A stretch of DNA of 64,000 nucleotides from Myxocyprinus asiaticus (Eukaryota; Chordata; Actinopteri; Cypriniformes; Catostomidae). Below are positions 59,844 to 64,000 of this stretch, piece by piece. The DNA lies in assembly GCF_019703515.2 (NCBI RefSeq), contig NC_059359.1, forward strand, positions 3,230,001-3,294,000. The letters run 5' to 3'. The position numbers were made by a program, and so were the translations under genes. The notes beneath the pieces were generated by a model, which did no database searches, was not told the origin of the DNA, and saw only the letters and a list, made by a program, of their open reading frames with translations. Each line of letters opens with the position of its first letter. The stretch's first letter is position 1.

Positions 59844-60197
59844 CTAGCCCGCTGCTCTACAGATGTCTGCTAAAGAGGCGCCACTGGCCGCCACACTCCT
59901 GGTAGAGTGTGCTCGTAGCCCCAAGGGGGGCGGCACACCCTGGGCATGATATGCCAAAGCGATGGCGTCAATGACCCAGTGGGCGATCCTCTGTTTGGTG
60001 ACAGCACTCCCTTTCTGCTGTCTTCCAAAGCAGACAAAGAGCTGCTCAGAGCATCTAAAGCTCTGTGTGTGATCCAAATAGATGCGCAAAGCACACACCG
60101 GACACAGAAACGACAAGGCTGTGTCTGCCTCCTCCTGGGGCAGCACTTGCAGGTTCACCACCTGATCCCAAAACGGGGTCATGGGAACCTTGGGCAC
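59844..60197 (-). pseudogene. DIRS tyrosine recombinase, C-terminal part
   Basis: Encodes a catalytic-domain segment with VPPPLGLRAHSTRSVAAS (the HxxR catalytic motif) and ASLADICRAAG. A TAG at 59846-59844 then interrupts the frame. Immediately beyond it the same frame continues with ATPNTFTKFYNL, which carries the candidate nucleophilic Tyr. The lesion therefore removes the nucleophile from the product. DIRS elements use this enzyme instead of an integrase. The N-terminal part upstream (about 60200-60900) is not open. Confidence 0.82.
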
Positions 60198-60916
60198 ATA
60201 GCCCGGTCAGGGTCTCAGGACCACATGAGAGTATTCCGGACTGAACTCCAGGCACGTGTCACTGACAGAGAACGCCTGCAGTTCCCCTACCCTCTTGATT
60301 AATGTGAGTCAATTGTGAGTCTTCAAAGAGACAGCCTTTAGCTTAAATGACTCCAGGAGCTCAAACGGGGCTCCCCGCAGGCCCCGTAGGACCATGGAGA
60401 GATCCCATGAGGGAATGAGGCACGGTCTGGGAGGATTCAGCCTCCTCGCACCTCTAAGGAACCTGATGATCAGGTCGTGCTTCCCAAGAGACTAACCATC
60501 AACTGCATCGTGGTGCGCCACTATAGCAGCCACGTACACCTTCAAGGTGGAGGGGGACAGCCACCCCTCCAGCCTCTCCTGCAAGAAGGAAAGCACCGAC
60601 CCGACTGCACATCTCTGGGGGTCTTCGCGTCAGGAATAACACCACTTAGTGAACAGATGTCACTTCAAGGCATACAGGCGCCTCATAGAGGGAGCCCTAG
60701 CCTGAGTGATGAGGCCACTTAGGTCTTCCGTGTTCCGTCCAGGGACAGATGTGGAGATTCCAGAGGTCTGGTCATGGGTGCCAGATGGTGCCCCGTCCTT
60801 GAGAAAGAAGGTACTTCCTCAGGGGGATTCGCCAAGTGGGGGCTGTCGCATGGAGTGTGAGGTCCAAGAAACAAGTCTGGGTGTGCCAGTAGGGTGCTAC
60901 TAGGATGACCTGCTCC

Positions 60917-61409
60917 TCATCCTCCCTGACCTTGCACAGGGTCTGTGCAAGTAGGCTGACTGTGGGGGACATATACTTGCATAGCCCCTAGGGCCAGCTG
61001 TGTGCCAGCACATCTGTGCTGAGGGGAGCCTCGGTCAGGGCATACCAGAGCGGGCAGTGGGAGGATTCCCGGGAAGTGAACAGGTCTATCTGCGCTTGAC
61101 TGAATCGACTCCAAATCAGCTGGACCACCTGGGGGTGGAGTCTCCACACTCCCCTGAGCATGACCTGCCACGACAGCGCGTCCGCAGCGGTTGGTGTATG
61201 CTACCATCGCCGTGTTGTCTGTCCGGACCAACGTGTGCTTGCCCTAGATCAACGACCGAAGCCTCTGCAGGGCGAGCAACACTTCCAGCATCTCGAAGCA
61301 GTTGATGTGCCAATGCGGTCGCAGCCCAGTCCAGGAGCCAGTGGCTGCGTGCCCATTGCATACGGTGCCCCAGCCCGACTTGGAGGCATCTGTCATGATG
61401 ACAACTCAC
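60917..61409 (-). pseudogene. DIRS RNase H region, frameshifted
   Basis: Two overlapping frames carry pieces of an RNase H-like domain. One reads VRTDNTAMVAYTNR (61231 onward), with an acidic residue in the RTDN motif. The other reads DRCLQVGLGHRMQWARSHW upstream. The need to change frame shows at least one indel. It lies directly after the reverse transcriptase, as in intact elements. Confidence 0.75.
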
Positions 61410-61421
61410 CTGGAGACCTTC

Positions 61422-62246
61422 TCAAAGGGTACCCCTGCCCGTAGAAATGTCAGGTGTCCAAGGGCTGAACAGGCGGTGACAGATCAGCGTGATGGCCATG
61501 TGATGTGCCCCATTTCCCCATGTCTCATTTGCATCAGCCTGAGCGGTGTGACTGCCGCCGAGGACGCCATATGCCCCAGGAACCTCTGAAATTGTTTCAG
61601 TGGGACTGCCATTCTCTGCCTGAACCGACTGCGTGTGCTCGCTCATGAGGCGCACCATCATCGAGTCTAACTCCAACCCGAGAAAAGAGATGCTCTGAAC
61701 CGGGGAGAGCTTGCTCTTTTCCCAGTTGGCCTGAAGCCCCAAATGGCTGAGGTGCCTGAGCACCAGGTCCCTGTTCACACACAACAAGTCTCAAGAGTGA
61801 GCCAGAATTAGCCAGTCGTCGAGATAGTTGAGGATGCGGATGCCCACTTCCCTTATAGGGGCAAGGGCTGCCTCTGCGACTTTTGTGAAGAAGTGAGGCG
61901 ACAGGGACAGACCGAAGGGAAGGACCTTGAACTGGTATGCCCGGCCCTCAAAGGCAAACTGCAGGAAGGGCATGTGTCGATGTAAAACCGAGATGTGGAA
62001 GTACACATCCTTCAGGTCTACTGCTGCGAACCAATCTTGATGCCGAATGCTGAAGGGACAGGCTCTATCGCATCCTTCCACAGAAGGGTCGCGATCTCTG
62101 CATGCAGGGTGAAACGGACGCCGTTGAACCCGGGCGGATGCCTGGTGAACTGAATCGCATATCCGAGTCGGACTTACAGGCAGGTGGGGAGGGACCGGGG
62201 CGGGGCAGGGCGTGGCCATGAGCGGCGCTCCAAGCCCAGGAACCAA
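61422..62246 (-). pseudogene. DIRS reverse transcriptase, broken (copy A)
   Basis: Contains DWFAAVDLKDVYFHISV, FEGRAYQFKVLPFGLSLSP and the catalytic YLDDWLILAHS. A TGA at 61793-61791 interrupts, and the same frame resumes with LSHLGLQANWEKSKLSP and FLGLELDSMMVRL (connection region). The segment between an ARVQRR-type start and IRHQDWF is about 60 codons shorter than in copy B, so part of the fingers region is deleted. Both lesions make this copy inactive. Confidence 0.87.
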
Positions 62247-62301
62247 TCGTCAAGCCACGAGGGTTCAGGGGGAAGTGGAGGATTCCACTTCAGCCCGACG
62301 C

Positions 62302-63018
62302 TCACAGCCGCCTGGGCAAGCATGGCCACCAGCTTTGCTTTGGCCTGCGACTGGGCGACTGCACCCGAAGGTGGGAGCCCATTCGAGTCCTCAGCGTCAG
62401 ACTGGACCAGCCCGCTCTCCGATGTTGCGATAGAGAGCTCATCCACTTCATGAGTGCCGAATGAGACCGCGAACTCGCCCTGAGATGAGCCGGCGGTCTC
62501 ATCCCAGAACTTGACCGGGAAAAACGAGCGGACCGGGGAAGAGGAGGTCCATGGGGGTTACCCAGCAGAGCAGCTCCCATTGGGGTCCCCAAATCACCCC
62601 CAGTGCTAACCGACGCAGCCTCATACCCATAGGTAGAAGGACCGAGGCGGGGAGACACTGGGGTGGCTTTCCCTCTGACGAAAGAAAGCCGTGACCGCAA
62701 CGTTGCCATGGTCATGTTCTCGCAGTGAGGACATGACCCGTCCATGAAAGCTGTCTCCGCGTGGGCAGTGCCCAAGCACATGAGACAGCGATCGTGGCCA
62801 TCAGAAGCGGAGAGATAACGACCGCTACCAGGAATTAAACACAGACGGAAAGTCATCTTTAAAAAGACACTTTCCATCAGTGCCACTCTTCTAGAAGGAA
62901 AATATGCTCTTTCAGTAGAAGAATTTACTTTTTTATGCTGCTGAAGCATCCTGGGGCGTTCTCTGCACTCCACCAGTGCATGAGGGGGAGAAACTGTTAT
63001 AATGCACCGTAAATCCAA
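62302..63018 (-). pseudogene. DIRS gag-like frame, probably degraded
   Basis: A 238-codon open frame contains DRCLMCLGTAHAETAF followed by a CPHC group, a cysteine/histidine cluster that I recognise from DIRS gag-like proteins of fish. The C-terminal half is Arg/Ser-rich and probably out of frame. Position, first after the 5' terminal repeat, fits gag. Confidence 0.7.
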
Positions 63019-63118
63019 CAGCTTTTCGAGGTAAATGGACCGGCAGAGGAATTCAGCTCACTGAACACAACCACTCGGCTCCGAAGAGAAAATCTGAATG
63101 AGTGGTTGCGAGCCAGCT

Positions 63119-63127
63119 CCTTTTATA
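63119..63127 (-). promoter_or_regulatory. Inward-facing TATA box in the 5' terminal repeat of DIRS copy A
   Basis: TATAAAAGG on the - strand (CCTTTTATA as written), about 100 bases before the first gag ATG, in the right orientation to drive the element. Confidence 0.55.
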
Positions 63128-63274
63128 CCCGTATGTCTGGGGGAGTGGCATGCAAATTCCACTCGCCAATTCCCATTGGCCTTTTCTCAAAGATTAGAGA
63201 TGTTTGGGGCTCCCAAGGGTGACCCCTAGTGTCACTACATCAACACAACGTCGAGTGAGTGACAGATAGGAAAA

Positions 63275-63400
63275 GGAATATTCCATGTTCAATACAAGTT
63301 AAGCTCAATCGACAGCATTTGTGGCATAATGTTGATAACCTCAAAATTAATTTCGACTTGTCCCTCCTGTTCTTAAAAAAAAAAGCAAAAATCTGGGTTC
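63275..63400. mobile_element. MITE family M2, 5' fragment
   Basis: AGGAATATTCCATGTTCAAT, GTGGCATAATGTTGATAACC and CAAAAATCTGGGTT match the left half of the 55633 copy. It abuts the end of DIRS copy A. No TTAA is left on the DIRS side and the right half is missing. Confidence 0.65.
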
Positions 63401-64000
63401 AACTAGCCACTTTTCCACTATAGGGCCAGTGCGAGCCAGGGCTATCAACAGGTCAGCCGGGGTCAATAGCCTCGGACCTTGAGCCGTAAGACCAAAATCG
63501 ATCTGCGTTCCCACCATCGGGCCAATAACTCCGCAGCTTTGCCAAAAAACCCGCCCTTAATACGTCGCTGCGGTGCCAACGTCACACACACCACCTATTT
63601 CACAAGCAAGAAGGAAGCTCAAGCTGAGGTTTCATGTTATCTAGAATATAGAGTTCATGTAGGATGTAAACAGCAAGACTGGAAAACAGGACATCACATG
63701 ACTAGGAAGCACATGACATGGAACAGGAACTAAACTTTTCAAAATAAAAAGACATGAAATACATGAACACACACATTAAACATTACATAGTTCCAAAGTT
63801 CTGTAGGGAGCTGGTGGGGGGTGGGGGTGGGGGGGGTTTGTCTTGAGGCGTGGGGCGTGGCCTGGAGAGACAGGGTGTGGGGCATGGGACCAAGGCAGAG
63901 TCAATGGAATGTGGGGCCCTGAGAGACTTGAGGGGCGGAGCCATAGAAAGCGGAGCTTTCCAGCACACCGTCTATGAAAGTTCACCGAACCATTGAAAGT
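63401..64000. other. No gene seen; possible repeat and a G-rich tract
   Basis: CCACTTTTCCACTATAGGGCC at about 63409 looks like the start of another inverted-repeat element, whose far end is outside the window or lost. A G-rich stretch (GGGGGGTGGGGGTGGGGGGG) lies at 63815-63836. Open frames over it encode only Pro/His runs. Confidence 0.4.

Larger units (their letters stand above)
58610..63272 (-). mobile_element. DIRS-type retrotransposon copy A, near full length, inactive
   Basis: The order along the - strand is: inverted terminal repeat (63272 to about 63090), gag-like frame, reverse transcriptase, RNase H, tyrosine recombinase, a 3' non-coding region, then the opposite terminal repeat (about 58830-58610). 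The terminal repeats share GGGAGTGGCATGCAAATTCC and CCCTAGTGTCACTACATC-type text in inverted orientation. A second near-terminal motif at about 58960-59010 fits the internal complementary region typical of DIRS. No LTRs or integrase are present. The sequence is GC-richer than its surroundings. Multiple stops and a deletion in the RT show it is dead. Confidence 0.88.

Overview
The window is vertebrate nuclear DNA, almost certainly from a cyprinid-type ray-finned fish. The signs are intron-bearing genes, AT-rich spacers, CA/TA microsatellites, a tRNA-derived SINE, and very many short inverted-repeat DNA elements. The element families that begin AGGGATAGTTCACCC and AGGAATATTCC next to TTAA are ones I associate with zebrafish and carp relatives. 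No bacterial operon, CRISPR array or phage is present.

Only two protein genes can be supported, and they converge on each other. fam110d lies on the + strand with one coding exon at 15002-16294 (430 aa). It has a likely 5' UTR splice acceptor at 14261 and a polyA signal at 18499. A C1orf232 homologue lies on the - strand with four coding exons: 57870-57790, 55291-55214, 55069-54966 and 49558-49183 (212 aa). Every splice site is canonical and the frame is kept throughout. By my recollection FAM110D and C1orf232 are also neighbours on human 1p36.11, so this is probably a conserved pair.

Most of the rest is transposon-derived. From left to right: a dispersed repeat (515-1318); a hAT-like element with an internal tandem repeat (1803-3136); a TTAA-flanked MITE nested in another (4066-5260); a tRNA-SINE with target-site duplications (8396-8791); fam110d; a non-autonomous hAT with a perfect 8-bp duplication (21836-22839); further MITEs; a decayed Tc1/mariner transposon (29122-30437); a second SINE (31959-32376); a hAT with internal repeats (32531-33723); a composite MITE (36603-37958); a 666-bp hAT (38498-39163); and an internally deleted DIRS retrotransposon (40771-41937). 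The C1orf232 homologue follows, with its largest intron holding a 33-bp minisatellite, and then a near full-length but broken DIRS retrotransposon on the - strand (about 58610-63272).

The DIRS copy still shows gag-like, reverse transcriptase, RNase H and tyrosine recombinase segments in order between inverted terminal repeats. Both terminal repeats carry a TATA box pointing inward. I saw no convincing new gene system. The most useful observations are the C1orf232 exon reconstruction, the architecture of the two DIRS copies, and several cleanly delimited non-autonomous elements.
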